Source: Alphaproteobacteria bacterium (GTDB lineage: Bacteria > Pseudomonadota > Alphaproteobacteria > Rickettsiales > UBA998). From it: DNA of 64,000 nucleotides. Shown here in pieces: positions 29,515 to 39,789 of this stretch (position 1 is its first letter; each line of letters starts with the position of its first letter). The notes beneath the pieces were generated by a model, which had not been told where the DNA came from, did not search any database, and was given only the letters and a program-made list of their open reading frames with translations. The stretch spans positions 21,810-85,809 of the forward strand of contig RDZH01000015.1 of the NCBI GenBank assembly GCA_004293935.1, in the 5' to 3' direction. Position numbers and translations under genes: made by a program.

Positions 29515-30549
29515 TTAATTGAGGGTAGCGCGGGCTTCTTGGGCTACAAGCCCCATAATCACGCCTTCGCGCACACCGCGATCAGCGATGGTGATAAAAT
29601 GAAACGGAAAAGTGCGCACAATCGCTTCAAAAATAGCGCATCCTGCAAGAATAAACTCGCAGCGATCCGGACCAATGCATGGATGCATGAACCGCTCAGA
29701 AGGGCGCATTTGGATGATGTGACGAATAGTCTTTTGCAAATCTTTGACTGCAAGTTTCACGCCATCAACACGGGCGCGATCATAGCGGTGCAAGCCAAGA
29801 TAGATAGCAGCAAGTGTCGTGACCGTGCCAGAAGTAGAAAGAAGCTGTGTATGATCTTGCTGCAACCAATGCTGGATATTGTGATGCTTTGACATGGGGA
29901 TGAGGTGATGCATCAACCGTTCTACGATTTCATCAAAGAATAGTTCAGCATAGGCGGTATTGGGGATGGTTTCTGAGAGGCTCATTACCCCATAAGGTAG
30001 AGAAAGCCAACCACGAATAGCAGGGGTGACGGGCAATAATGGATCATCTAAATTATGGTTCGGGTTGGGCGTTTCTGCCCACATCACTTCCGTGCTTCCG
30101 CCACCAATATCAAATGCAAGTGCATGATGCACGCCACGTTCAAGCAACGAACAGCAGCCCATCAAAGCAAGGCGTGCTTCTTCTTCGGTGGAAATGACTT
30201 CAAGTTCTAAGCCAATATCATGACGCACTTCTTCAATAAAATCAGCAGTATTATTCGCCCTACGACATGCTTCGGTGGCAACAAATCGACTGCGTGTGAT
30301 GTTATATTTCTCAAGTTTTTCAGCGCAATGGCGTAAGGATTCTTTGGTGCGATCAATCGCAGATTTTGAAAGCTGCCCATTGATGATGATGCCTTCCCCT
30401 AAGCGTACCACACGGGAATAGCTATCAAGTACTGTAAGTGAACGCCCCGTCGATGCTTGAATGCGCGGGTGCGCAATAAGCAAGCGACAATTATTGGTTC
30501 CCAAATCGAGAGCAGCATAACATTTATCATGTTGGCGACATTCATTCAC
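29515..30549 (-). CDS. Ppx/GppA family exopolyphosphatase / pppGpp phosphatase
   Basis: Actin-fold phosphatase of 344 residues. Phosphate-1 loop AALDLGTNNCRLLIA at residue 12, ATEACRRANNTADF, phosphate-2 loop FDIGGGSTEVMW near residue 145, and LSTSGTVTTLAAI follow the family order. Only the two core domains are present; the C-terminal HD-like domains of E. coli Ppx/GppA (about 500 residues) are absent, as is usual for the alphaproteobacterial short form. Substrate (polyphosphate or pppGpp) cannot be decided. Monocistronic on the minus strand, downstream of rne. Confidence 0.9.
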   Translation of the reverse strand: MNECRQHDKCYAALDLGTNNCRLLIAHPRIQASTGRSLTVLDSYSRVVRLGEGIIINGQLSKSAIDRTKESLRHCAEKLEKYNITRSRFVATEACRRANNTADFIEEVRHDIGLELEVISTEEEARLALMGCCSLLERGVHHALAFDIGGGSTEVMWAETPNPNHNLDDPLLPVTPAIRGWLSLPYGVMSLSETIPNTAYAELFFDEIVERLMHHLIPMSKHHNIQHWLQQDHTQLLSTSGTVTTLAAIYLGLHRYDRARVDGVKLAVKDLQKTIRHIIQMRPSERFMHPCIGPDRCEFILAGCAIFEAIVRTFPFHFITIADRGVREGVIMGLVAQEARATLN

Positions 30550-30736
30550 GTTCTAAACCTTTCGCATTGGATGATGTATTTCAGCAAAACAACTACTTCT
30601 TAACAGTAAAAAATTAAGAAAATGTGTAGAAAATGATGTTTTGCCGTAAAAATACATCACGCATTTCATGTTAGCACTCTTTTTCAAAAAAAGCTATATT
30701 TTTTATTTGGTTGGTTTGAAAGTGATGTGTGGCAGT

Positions 30737-33292
30737 TCATGATCCTTCAAGCATTCTTCCCCACCAACCGCGACGACGTTGATTGGGCGGTGGTGTATCA
30801 TCAAGGATCGCTTCAACTTTCGGTGCTTCATCCATAGGGGCGGAGAAAGTGGACGCAGGGGCAATCTCGGTTGCAGATGCCATGACGTTCGGTTGCGCGG
30901 CGGGTGCGGTTTCCTCCGTCACGTCACGCACCGCAGATGCTTCGTCAGTTGCTCCTACTTTATCACGATTACGACGACGACGATTGCGACCGCGCTTGCG
31001 AGGTTCGGTTGCTCCGCTTTCTTCTGTAGCTATATCGGATGGTTTGGTGGATGCTTCCTCTTGTTCTTCCTCTAAGAGTTCAGGTTCTTCGATGACAAGA
31101 TCATGCAGTTGACGTTGTTTGTTTTTCTTATGTCGTCCTTTTTCTTTTTTGTTGGATGTAGGACTTTTCTTGCTAAGAAGATCATCTGAAGCAAAGCGCA
31201 TTCCCTGCTTGCCTTTGAAATGGTAATAGTTACTATCATCTTTCGTGTGCATTTCAAAGGTGAGGGTGACGTTATACATCTGCTCAATGTTCTGCAACAT
31301 AATGCGGTGCTTATTCAAAAGTTCCAACATGATAGGCTGAGAAAGCGCGATGGTCACATTGCCTTCGCCATGTTCCGTGAGGAAACTTTGTAATTGACGA
31401 ATAATATGCATCACCGTTGCTTCCATAAGGGGAACGCGCCCCGTACCATTGCATGTTGGGCAGGTGTGGGTGGTGCTTTCAATAATGCTTGCGCCCATGC
31501 GTTGTCGTGACATTTCCAGCAAACCAAACGGGCTGATATAGCCAATTTGTATTTTGGCACGATCATTTTTGAATGCTTCGCGCAAAGCACGTTCGACATG
31601 ACGGCGATATTTGTGGTATCCCATATCGATAAAGTCAATCACGACCAATCCACCCAAATTGCGCAAACGCAACTGGCGTGCAATTTCATCACATGCTTCA
31701 AGATTGGTTTTGTAGGCGGTTTCCTCAACATTTTTCTCGGTGATCGAGCGACCAGAATTCACATCAATCGAGATAAGGGCTTCGGTAGGATTGATAACGA
31801 TATAGCCACCTGATGCAAGAGGTGCGGTGTTATGATAAAGCTCCCCAAGCAAGCGTTCAATACCATAGGCGGTGAATAGAGGTTCGGATGCCTTAAATTG
31901 TTTGACGCGTGGCGCATGGGAAGGTGTCAATAATTTCATGAATTCTTTGGCACGCTTATAGGCGGATTCACCCTGCACCCAAATCGCATCAATATCACCA
32001 TTATAATGATCACGAATCGAACGTTTGACAATGTCCGATTCTTCATAGACCATAGTAGGAGCGATAGAAGCAATCGCATCTTCACGCACCTGATTCCATA
32101 ATTTAATGAGATATTCATAGTCGCGTTTGATTTCGGTACGGGTACGATCCATGCCTGCAGTACGGATGATCGCACTCATGCCCTTAGAAACATTCAATTC
32201 CCCTGCAATTTCACGCAAACGCTTGCGATCTTCACCTGAGCCAATTTTGCGCGATACGCCACCACCACGTGGAGAATTCGGCATCAACACACAATAACGT
32301 CCTGCAAGGGAAATATAGGTGCTGAGCGATACGCCTTTATTGCCACGTTCTTCTTTTACTACTTGCACCAATACAATTTGCCCCGGGCGCAGTACTTCTT
32401 GAATTTTGTAACGACGCATAGTGGGGGTACGACGCACGGAGCGTTCTTCTTGTTCTTCATCGTTCGATGTGGAGATGATAGGCTCAGCATCATCAGCAGA
32501 TGCTGATTCAGTCGCATCGCTGGAGGCTATTGCTGCATCGCTTCCCGCATGTTCTTGAGTGCGTTTTTTGTCACGATTTTTTCCGCCACGACGTGTGCGC
32601 TTGCGACGCACTGTACGCACAGAACCGTCTTTTTCTTCCTCGGTATTAGTAGAAGCGTCATCAGAAAATGCTTCCGATGATTCATCATGTGTATCTTCGG
32701 GATCAACAGATTCATGCGCGATCACATCATCATGTTCATGTGCTAAGGCAAGGGTTGAATCATCGCTTTCATCCGTAGCAAGGGGGGTGCCCCCATCGTG
32801 ATCATTTGAAACTTCTGAAGTGTCCAGCGTATCATGAAGTTTACGCCGTCCGCGTTTACGCGGGGTTTTTGCGATGGGCGCACGCTTGTGCTTGAGGCGT
32901 GCTGGTGTTTCTTCTGATGATTCGTCTGAGTTTTCTTCAGTGTTGCTGCGTTGGGGTGCATCAGCTTCTTCTGTCTCATCCTCATCTTCATCATCTTCGT
33001 CATCCATCGCTGCGGCTTCACGCAATAATTGCTCGCGATCTTCTACGGGGATTTGGTAATAATCAGGGTGGACTTCAGAAAAGGATAAAAATCCTTGTTT
33101 ATCACCGCCATATTCTACAAACGCTGCTTGCAGTGCTGGTTCAATACGGGTGATTTTAGCGAGATAGATATTTCCTTTAATTTGCATCTTAGATTTAGAG
33201 ATAAAATCAAAATGGTCAATGTCGTCATCATTCATGATGACTACGCGTGTTTCTTCTTGTTCTTCCGCGTCGATAAGCATAATTCGAGTCAT
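30737..33292 (-). CDS. rne: Ribonuclease E
   Basis: Endoribonuclease that starts mRNA decay and processes rRNA/tRNA precursors. The 851-residue protein has the N-terminal S1 domain (GNIYLAKITRIEPALQAAFV) interrupted at about residues 95-290 by a long acidic insertion with Lys/Arg patches (RRKRTRRGGKNRDKKR), then RNase-H-like and DNase-I-like parts with the metal-binding Asp in ISIDVNSGRS and VIDFIDMGYHK, and the zinc-link CPTCNGTGR. A disordered, charged C-terminal tail (about residues 705-851) probably carries degradosome or RNA-binding segments. The S1 insertion is known from alphaproteobacterial RNase E. A 583-bp upstream gap leaves room for a long regulatory leader. Confidence 0.96.
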   Translation of the reverse strand: MTRIMLIDAEEQEETRVVIMNDDDIDHFDFISKSKMQIKGNIYLAKITRIEPALQAAFVEYGGDKQGFLSFSEVHPDYYQIPVEDREQLLREAAAMDDEDDEDEDETEEADAPQRSNTEENSDESSEETPARLKHKRAPIAKTPRKRGRRKLHDTLDTSEVSNDHDGGTPLATDESDDSTLALAHEHDDVIAHESVDPEDTHDESSEAFSDDASTNTEEEKDGSVRTVRRKRTRRGGKNRDKKRTQEHAGSDAAIASSDATESASADDAEPIISTSNDEEQEERSVRRTPTMRRYKIQEVLRPGQIVLVQVVKEERGNKGVSLSTYISLAGRYCVLMPNSPRGGGVSRKIGSGEDRKRLREIAGELNVSKGMSAIIRTAGMDRTRTEIKRDYEYLIKLWNQVREDAIASIAPTMVYEESDIVKRSIRDHYNGDIDAIWVQGESAYKRAKEFMKLLTPSHAPRVKQFKASEPLFTAYGIERLLGELYHNTAPLASGGYIVINPTEALISIDVNSGRSITEKNVEETAYKTNLEACDEIARQLRLRNLGGLVVIDFIDMGYHKYRRHVERALREAFKNDRAKIQIGYISPFGLLEMSRQRMGASIIESTTHTCPTCNGTGRVPLMEATVMHIIRQLQSFLTEHGEGNVTIALSQPIMLELLNKHRIMLQNIEQMYNVTLTFEMHTKDDSNYYHFKGKQGMRFASDDLLSKKSPTSNKKEKGRHKKNKQRQLHDLVIEEPELLEEEQEEASTKPSDIATEESGATEPRKRGRNRRRRNRDKVGATDEASAVRDVTEETAPAAQPNVMASATEIAPASTFSAPMDEAPKVEAILDDTPPPNQRRRGWWGRMLEGS

Positions 33293-33875
33293 AAGCGTTC
33301 CTGCCTTAAGTGATATTCCTTAAAGTGAGCAAAGCGCGTAGGTCAAACATTATCGCAATAGAGCGTTTTAGCACTCATGATAGAGTAATATGAGAGCGGA
33401 TGGAGTATGGTTGATGCGCGTCAATCGTAGTTTAGATAACCCCATGAGGGTAAAAACTAAACACACATAGGTTGAGCGATTGTTACAGCGTGAACACCAT
33501 TACATCATCATCGTGTCATGCGCACTGCTACATTTAGGGAATAGAGATAGTCAAAGAGTCTATTGAAATATTTTTAGTTGGTTCAACAAATTTTTAGTTG
33601 GTGCAACAAAAATATTTATCCTAAATAATTTAGCGGTGCGAGATACCTGCCAGATGATGAGGGCTGATAAAAAAGTTGATAGAGTACATAAAAATCCTTA
33701 AAGTTGCGTGTTGCTATCATGCGTGCGCAACGAAATTATGCGCAAGCGGAAATTCTTTTGATGCGTTCTCTGTGTGGCATCACGAAGTGCTTGAAATGTT
33801 CATGCATCCTCTATACAGATACTCTATAACAGACAACAGCAACACTTTAACCGTTATTTGGACAAATAATCAAGC
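33293..33875. other. 583-bp divergent intergenic region between rne and the amidase gene
   Basis: AT-rich, without a credible coding frame. It should contain the promoters of both divergent genes; RNase E genes commonly have long 5' leaders used in autoregulation, so part of it is probably the rne leader, read leftwards. The only distinct structure I see is a 20-bp tandem repeat at 33571-33610. Confidence 0.7.
33571..33610. repeat. 20-bp tandem direct repeat (two units)
   Basis: ATTTTTAGTTGGTTCAACAA is followed directly by ATTTTTAGTTGGTGCAACAA, one base different. Each unit holds the dyad GTTGGTTCAAC / GTTGGTGCAAC, so it could be a pair of binding sites for a dimeric regulator. Confidence 0.85.
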
Positions 33876-35093
33876 ATGATTTTGCATATTCGACTATTTA
33901 ATGCATTATTTTCTATCCTTCTCACCATGATGTTGATGTGTGTGATGATGTTTTTGGCGTATGGATCGGCTGCATACGCCGTTACCATCACGCGGATGAC
34001 GCTCAAACGCACAGGATTGAATGATGTAGTGAGCATCTATACGAATGATCCTCTAACGCGTCATAGTAGTTATATCTTAGACAATCCAATGCGCTTAGTG
34101 ATCGATATGAATCGCGTGACCAATGGGCGCATCACCTTGCCGAAGATTCCTGCCAATTCTTCCATACACACCATACGTTTTTCACCTTTTGATGAACGTA
34201 CCTCACGCATTGTCTTAGATTTAGCACGTCCGCTTGCATCGCATCAACGCCGCATGACACTTGGGCGACAAGGGAGGGAATCAGAATTGGTTCTGACGTT
34301 GGAAGGGAAAAATGTTCCACGACAACACATAAAGCAAAATGTCGCAAAGCCTGCAATCATTCCAATAAAAGCAAAGAGCAAAATCCGGGCGATCTCCAGC
34401 CGTTTGCCACTCATTGCGATTGATGCAGGGCATGGGGGGAAAGATCCCGGTGCGATTGGAAGAAGAAAAACATTAGAGAAAAACATTACCTTAGCTTACG
34501 CGCAGGCAGTGGAACGTATGGTAAAAAACACTGGGCGTTATCGCACAATGATGATCCGTGATGATGATAGTTTTATCTTCCTCGATGATCGTGTGCGTTT
34601 GGCACGTGAAGCGCAGGCGGATCTGTTCATCTCGCTTCATGCGGATACGGCAGGGGAAGCATCGGCGCGGGGAATTTCTGTCTATACGGTGTCACAGCAA
34701 GCATCGGATGGGGAAGCTGCTAAACTTGCGGCGCATGAAAATGAAGCAGATAAAATTGGCGGCATTGCTTTTGCGGAAGATAATCCTGAAGTGGCAGATA
34801 TTTTGATTGATCTTGCCTCACGTGATGCGCGTATTAAAGCGAATGATTTAGCCAGTTATTTTATCAAACAATGTGGGCGGCAGGCGATTCGTCGGCTGAA
34901 AAACCCTAATCGTCATGCAGGTTTTCGTGTGTTAAAAGCTCCTGATGTACCGTCTATCTTGATTGAAGTCGGATTTTTGTCTAATCCTGAGGATGAGAAA
35001 ACGTTGGCACGGCATGATCATCGCACCCGCGTCAGTCGTGCATTGCTTGCAGCGTTAGATACGTATTTTCTACAACACCCCAAGCAACGCTAA
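33876..35093 (+). CDS. N-acetylmuramoyl-L-alanine amidase (AmiC-like)
   Basis: Periplasmic zinc amidase that cuts the bond between MurNAc and the stem peptide, used in daughter-cell separation. The 405-residue protein has a signal sequence (about residues 1-36, cleavage near AYAVT), an AMIN domain (about 36-145, septal targeting; LDNPMRLVIDMNRV) and an Amidase_3 domain from about residue 175 with zinc ligands in AIDAGHGGKDPGAIG (His), KNITLAYAQAVE (Glu upstream) and SLHADT (His), plus the catalytic IEVGFLSNPEDE near the C terminus. It is divergent from rne and upstream of mrcA and prfB, a gene order conserved in alphaproteobacteria. Confidence 0.94.
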   Translation: MILHIRLFNALFSILLTMMLMCVMMFLAYGSAAYAVTITRMTLKRTGLNDVVSIYTNDPLTRHSSYILDNPMRLVIDMNRVTNGRITLPKIPANSSIHTIRFSPFDERTSRIVLDLARPLASHQRRMTLGRQGRESELVLTLEGKNVPRQHIKQNVAKPAIIPIKAKSKIRAISSRLPLIAIDAGHGGKDPGAIGRRKTLEKNITLAYAQAVERMVKNTGRYRTMMIRDDDSFIFLDDRVRLAREAQADLFISLHADTAGEASARGISVYTVSQQASDGEAAKLAAHENEADKIGGIAFAEDNPEVADILIDLASRDARIKANDLASYFIKQCGRQAIRRLKNPNRHAGFRVLKAPDVPSILIEVGFLSNPEDEKTLARHDHRTRVSRALLAALDTYFLQHPKQR

Positions 35094-35110
35094 TTGATAT
35101 ATAAAATAAC

Positions 35111-35183
35111 GCGTCATGCCTGCGCAGGCAGGCATCCAGTTAGAGCCGTTGCTCTGGATTCCTGCATACGCAGGAATGACGAG
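35111..35183. repeat. Dispersed intergenic palindromic repeat, copy D
   Basis: GCGTCATGCCTGC-GCAG-GCAGGCATCCAG, a short spacer, then CTGGATTCCTGC-ATAC-GCAGGAATGACGAG. Both hairpins are perfect and the outer GTCAT/ATGAC ends are inverted. It shares an ATATAAAATAA left flank with copy E. Confidence 0.9.
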
Positions 35184-35319
35184 GATACGAAAAAATAATA
35201 TACAACAAATTGATCAGTTGAATGTTATCCAAAAAACAGGTTATATACTCATACATATGATAAAAAAGACTGCGATCCAGTAGTTGCAAAAAAAATACAA
35301 ATCTATTACAAGGCTATGT

Positions 35320-38304
35320 ATGCAGCCATTACGTCCTCAACCTGAATCTTCTGATCCGAGTGTGCCTCATGAACGTCCGTATCGTAAGCGACGAAAGAAA
35401 AACCGTGTGCTGCGCTTGATTGGCTGGTGCATTAGCATTGGTGCAACCATGTCCGTGATCGGGTCGATCATCGTGTTGGGGATGTTTTATTATTTTAGCA
35501 AAGAATTACCCGATAGCGGGAGTTTAGCAGATTATCAGCCTGCGGGCATGACGCGCCTTTATTCTAGCGATGGCGTGATGATGGCGGAATATGCCAAAGA
35601 ACGCCGTATTTTTGTGCCGTTTGAAGATATGCCACGTAATGTCATCCATGCCTTTATTGCAGCGGAAGATCAGCATTTTTATTCTCATGCGGGGATTGAT
35701 CCACAAGGGATTGTGCGGGCATTATTGCAAAACCTCCGCAGTATGAGTACGGGCGAGCGTTCTTTGGTGGGCGGTTCAACGATCACGCAACAGGTAGTGA
35801 AAAACTTCCTGCTGACGCGGGAAAAATCCTATGAGCGCAAAATTAAAGAGGCGATCCTCGCTTTGCGCATCACGCAAAATTATAGTAAAGATCGCATATT
35901 AGAATTATACCTCAACGAGATTTATCTTGGCATGGGGGCGTATGGTGTGGCAGCGGCAGCGCAAGAATATTTCGGTAAAGAGTTACAAGCATTAGCCACC
36001 GAAGAAATTGCCTTATTGGCAGGGATGCCCAAAGCTCCTTCTTATTATGATCCGATTCGTCGTCCTGAAGATGCCTTACAACGCCGTAATTATGTGCTTG
36101 GGCGGATGGCAGAAGATGGCTATATTAACCAGAAAGAATATGAGCGGGCGTTGGCATCACCGTTGATTGTCAATCCACCTTCTCATACAGCACGTATCAA
36201 ATCCCCATTTTTTTCAGAGGATGTACGGCGTTGGTTATTGCAGCGTTTTGGGGATGAAAAGCTCTATCGCGGTAGCCTTTATGTGCATACCACAGCGGAT
36301 TTGAAGCTGCAAAAGATCATGGATGATTCCTTGCAGCTTACCTTGATTGATTATGATCGCCGTCATGGTTATCGCGGTGCGGTGACGCATATGCCGTCAG
36401 ATGAGAAAAATCCTACGGCATTTTTGTTGGAATGGGAAAAAAAGACACCTTTGCGCCCTGAGCAAAAATTAGCATGGGTCAAAGAATTGCGCCCAAAGGA
36501 AGCTATTGTTGAATTAGTGCGCATCGTGCCTATCAAAGATGCGGATGCGTCAGCAGGGATGATAGAGGAAGTGCAGATGGGAAGTATCCCGTTGGAGCAT
36601 ATGCGTTGGGCGCGTCCAATTTCTCCCTCAGGTGTGATGGGGGCAGTGCCATCCAAACCTGCCCAGATTATGCGCGTCGGTGATGTGGTGCTGGTCGATC
36701 CTATTAAGGGAAAAAAGAAGCTATATGCTCTTGCACAAGTGCCACAAGTGAATGGTGCGATGGTGGCATTGCGTCCGCAGACAGGGGAAGTATTAGCGAT
36801 GAGTGGGGGGTATAGTTCACTCAATAATTCGTTTAATCGTGCGACACAAGCGAAGCGTCAACCGGGTTCAAGTTTTAAGCCTTTTGTGTATTTGGCAGCA
36901 TTGGAACGCGGATTTTCGCCAAGCTCGCTTATCAGTGATGCGCCAATTTCGATCTCGCAAGGAGCGGGAAAACCTGCATGGCAACCGAAAAATTATGATC
37001 GTGAATTTTGGGGGCCAACAACGCTTCGTACAGGATTAGAAAAATCGCGTAATGTGATGACGGTGCGGTTATCGCAAATGATCGGGATTAAATCGATCAT
37101 CCATGTGGGGCAACGTTTAGGAATGTATGATTCCTTGCCGAATGAATATTCCAGTGTGCTTGGTTCGCATGAAACGACCGTTTTGCGTTTGGCAACCGCC
37201 TATGGTATGATTGCCAATGGGGGATTGAAAATTGAACCTACCTTAGTGTATCGTGTAGATGATGCTAAGGGCAAGCATATTTATCAATCGGATATGCGTC
37301 AGTGTGCGGGGTGCGCACAGTCTTTTGCTATACCCGTCAAGAAGAAGAAAGATGATGAAGAAGATAATAAAGAGGAGATGCCGTCTCCCGTGCCAGTGGC
37401 GCGGGAACATCCGCCTGAAATGCTTGAACAACGTGAGCGGTTGATTGATCCGCGTATTGCCTATCAAATGGTATCGTTGCTGCGTGGTGTGGTGCAACGC
37501 GGGACGGCAACAAGTGCGAAAAAACTTGGTTTTGATGTTGCGGGAAAAACAGGCACGACGAATGAAAGCCGTGATGCGTGGTTTGTGGGCTTCTCGCAAG
37601 ATTTGGTGGTGGCAACCTATGTTGGCTATGATAATCCGAAAAATCTAGGACATAAAGAAACAGGAGGGCGCGTGGCACTTCCTGCCTTTATACGGTTGAT
37701 GGAACGTACCTATGCTGCTGCGCCCCCACCAACCTTTATAAAGCCTCTAGGGATCGTGGAACGCTCCGTGGATCGTTATTCGGGTGCGCCTTCTTTGCCG
37801 TGGCAACAAGGGGGAAGTCATTCCGTTATTGGTGAAACCTATATTACGGGTGGACCTATTTTTATTCCGGGCAAGGCTATGGAAGAACCAGATGAAGCGG
37901 CGGTTGCATCACAAGAATTACAAGATACGGGTGGCTATATGTCCAATGAGGGGGCATATGTGGGAACGTATGTCGATTCTTATGGGATTGAAAGGCAGGT
38001 GCTGGAGAACAGCACTGCCCCAGTGACAACCACCAATCAAGGTTTTGTACCACCTCCGCCAAGTGGTGGTTATATTACCCCTGAGGGAGTCTATAGCCCG
38101 AATCCACCGCAGCCCCAATTCACCCCCAATTCCGTGCAGGCTACGCCCGTTGCGCCACAAGGATATAAGCCGATACCGTTAGCCCCGCCAACGCCCGTAG
38201 TGCCGTTGCCACGCAATCATCCTGAGCGTAAATGGGAAGATAGACGGCGCGTTTATGATGTGCGTCCACGTACCAATCCGAATGGCAGTGGCACGCTTTA
38301 TTAA
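35320..38304 (+). CDS. mrcA: Penicillin-binding protein 1A, bifunctional transglycosylase/transpeptidase
   Basis: Builds and cross-links peptidoglycan from lipid II. The 994-residue protein has a short basic cytoplasmic tail (RKRRKKNR), one membrane helix (about residues 30-52), the GT51 domain with catalytic Glu in AAEDQHFYSHAGIDP and GGSTITQQVVKNFLL, an insert domain typical of PBP1a, and the transpeptidase domain with SxxK in RQPGSSFKPF, SRN (EKSRNVMTVRL) and KTGTT (AGKTGTTNESRDAW). A Pro-rich tail of about 130 residues (VPPPPSGGY, LAPPTPVVPLP) follows. The ATG at 35320 with AAGG upstream is preferred to a TTG at 35284. Confidence 0.95.
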   Translation: MQPLRPQPESSDPSVPHERPYRKRRKKNRVLRLIGWCISIGATMSVIGSIIVLGMFYYFSKELPDSGSLADYQPAGMTRLYSSDGVMMAEYAKERRIFVPFEDMPRNVIHAFIAAEDQHFYSHAGIDPQGIVRALLQNLRSMSTGERSLVGGSTITQQVVKNFLLTREKSYERKIKEAILALRITQNYSKDRILELYLNEIYLGMGAYGVAAAAQEYFGKELQALATEEIALLAGMPKAPSYYDPIRRPEDALQRRNYVLGRMAEDGYINQKEYERALASPLIVNPPSHTARIKSPFFSEDVRRWLLQRFGDEKLYRGSLYVHTTADLKLQKIMDDSLQLTLIDYDRRHGYRGAVTHMPSDEKNPTAFLLEWEKKTPLRPEQKLAWVKELRPKEAIVELVRIVPIKDADASAGMIEEVQMGSIPLEHMRWARPISPSGVMGAVPSKPAQIMRVGDVVLVDPIKGKKKLYALAQVPQVNGAMVALRPQTGEVLAMSGGYSSLNNSFNRATQAKRQPGSSFKPFVYLAALERGFSPSSLISDAPISISQGAGKPAWQPKNYDREFWGPTTLRTGLEKSRNVMTVRLSQMIGIKSIIHVGQRLGMYDSLPNEYSSVLGSHETTVLRLATAYGMIANGGLKIEPTLVYRVDDAKGKHIYQSDMRQCAGCAQSFAIPVKKKKDDEEDNKEEMPSPVPVAREHPPEMLEQRERLIDPRIAYQMVSLLRGVVQRGTATSAKKLGFDVAGKTGTTNESRDAWFVGFSQDLVVATYVGYDNPKNLGHKETGGRVALPAFIRLMERTYAAAPPPTFIKPLGIVERSVDRYSGAPSLPWQQGGSHSVIGETYITGGPIFIPGKAMEEPDEAAVASQELQDTGGYMSNEGAYVGTYVDSYGIERQVLENSTAPVTTTNQGFVPPPPSGGYITPEGVYSPNPPQPQFTPNSVQATPVAPQGYKPIPLAPPTPVVPLPRNHPERKWEDRRRVYDVRPRTNPNGSGTLY

Positions 38305-38327
38305 TTAGTTCATAGGAAGTACAAGCA

Positions 38328-39441
38328 ATGAAAGCAGAAATCGAACAATATATCGCCCAAATTCGTGAATCACAATCCTTGCTACGGAGGTATCTTTGAC
38401 TGGGATACGCTTGTTGCCAAATGTGATGCATTAAATATTCAAGCCGAAGACCCTGCTCTATGGGAGGATCAAGAAAAAGCACAAGCCTTGTTGCGGGAGC
38501 GTACTGCGGTGCAAGCACAGATTGATCAGTTGCAGGGGTTAGAAGCTGAATGTGATGATGCATGTGTGTTGGCAGAATTGGGAGATGAAGCAGGGGATGA
38601 ACCAAGTATTTTAGAAGCAGAACGTGCTTTGATGCGCATTGCAGAATTATACAAAACTCTTGAAACGGAAAGTTTGTTATCAGGTGAAGCAGATGCCAAT
38701 GATTGCTTTATCGAGATTCATGCAGGGGCAGGGGGAACAGAGAGCCAAGATTGGGCAGATATGTTGCTGCGTATGTATCGTCGTTGGGCAGAGCGTCGTG
38801 CCTTCAAGGTTGAATTGGTGCATGAGCAAGAGGGCGAAGGAGCGGGGATTAAATCAGCATCCATCAAGGTTACGGGGCATAATGCCTATGGATGGGCAAA
38901 AACAGAGAGTGGCGTGCATCGTTTGGTGCGTATTTCACCCTTTGATAGTAATGCCCGCCGTCATACAAGTTTTTCTAGTGTGTGGGTGTCTCCTGTGGTG
39001 GATGATAATATCGTGGTGGATATTCAAGAAAAAGATTTGCGTATTGATACCTATCGCGCTTCAGGGGCGGGGGGGCAGCACGTCAACCGTACTGATAGTG
39101 CGGTGCGCATTACGCATCTTCCATCAGGGATTGTTGTGCAATGTCAAAATGATCGCTCGCAACATAAAAATCGCGCTGAGGCTTTTTCGATGCTACGTTC
39201 ACGCCTTTATGAACGTGAGTTGCAGATGCGTGAAGCCAATGCCCAAGCCTTGAACTCGCAAAAAACGGATAATGGCTGGGGGCATCAGATACGCTCTTAT
39301 GTGCTGCACCCCTATCAACTCGTGAAAGATTCCCGCACGGCGGTAGAGACTGCGAATACGCAAGGCGTGCTGGATGGTGATATTTCGATATTTCTTTCCG
39401 CAGCCTTGGCGCAGCGTGTGCAAGGCAAGCATGAATCGTAA
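38328..39441 (+). CDS. prfB: Peptide chain release factor 2, with programmed +1 frameshift
   Basis: Recognises UGA/UAA and releases the finished peptide. The gene is in two frames: ATG 38328 opens 23 codons ending in CTT TGA (38394-38399); a +1 slip at CTT-T continues with GAC at 38398. The full product is 370 residues, close to the 365 of E. coli. The second part holds the RF2 SPF tripeptide in [11 protein letters not shown] and the catalytic GGQ in [23 protein letters not shown] precedes the ATG. As in other bacteria the slip should be favoured when RF2 is scarce, giving autoregulation. Confidence 0.97.
38384..38400 (+). promoter_or_regulatory. prfB +1 frameshift site
   Basis: ACGGAGGTATCTTTGAC: an internal Shine-Dalgarno-like GGAGG three bases before the slippery CTT, followed by the in-frame TGA and then C. 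All elements of the E. coli site (AGGGGGTATCTTTGAC) are kept. Confidence 0.96.
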
Positions 39442-39482
39442 TTACTCTTGCACGTAGCGTCAATTTAGGGCATAATCACGCC

Positions 39483-39788
39483 ATGAATGATACGCGCCCT
39501 CCTTCTCAAGCACATAATAACACTCCTATTGACGATGTTGATAGGTTTTTTACCGCTGTGGGGATTGGTGCTGTGGGTGCTGTTGTCGCGGGCATTGCGA
39601 CCTATAAACAAATGGGTCACTTTGATAAGGTGAAAATTCCTGCCATTGGCTTTGCTACTCTTGCGACCGTAGCAACGATTGCGAATTACGCGCTTGATGC
39701 ATCTAAGCCGAAAGAACATATTGATGCACACGCTACCATGCGTGAAGGCACAGTAGAATCATGTGAACCGGTGCGTGAGCGTGTGTGA
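39483..39788 (+). CDS. Small hypothetical membrane protein
   Basis: Unrecognised 101-residue protein with two hydrophobic helices (about residues 24-42, FFTAVGIGAVGAVVAGIA, and 54-70, AIGFATLATVATIANYA) joined by a short basic loop, and hydrophilic ends. No signal peptide cleavage site is obvious. It begins 41 bases after prfB and ends one base before the convergent DUF192-like gene, leaving no space for a terminator. Confidence 0.65.
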   Translation: MNDTRPPSQAHNNTPIDDVDRFFTAVGIGAVGAVVAGIATYKQMGHFDKVKIPAIGFATLATVATIANYALDASKPKEHIDAHATMREGTVESCEPVRERV

Positions 39789-39789
39789 T

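Noticed and set aside
33676..33879. 67-residue frame in the rne-amidase gap
   Set aside because: TTG start, no ribosome-binding site, Cys/His-scattered composition and overlap with the amidase start.
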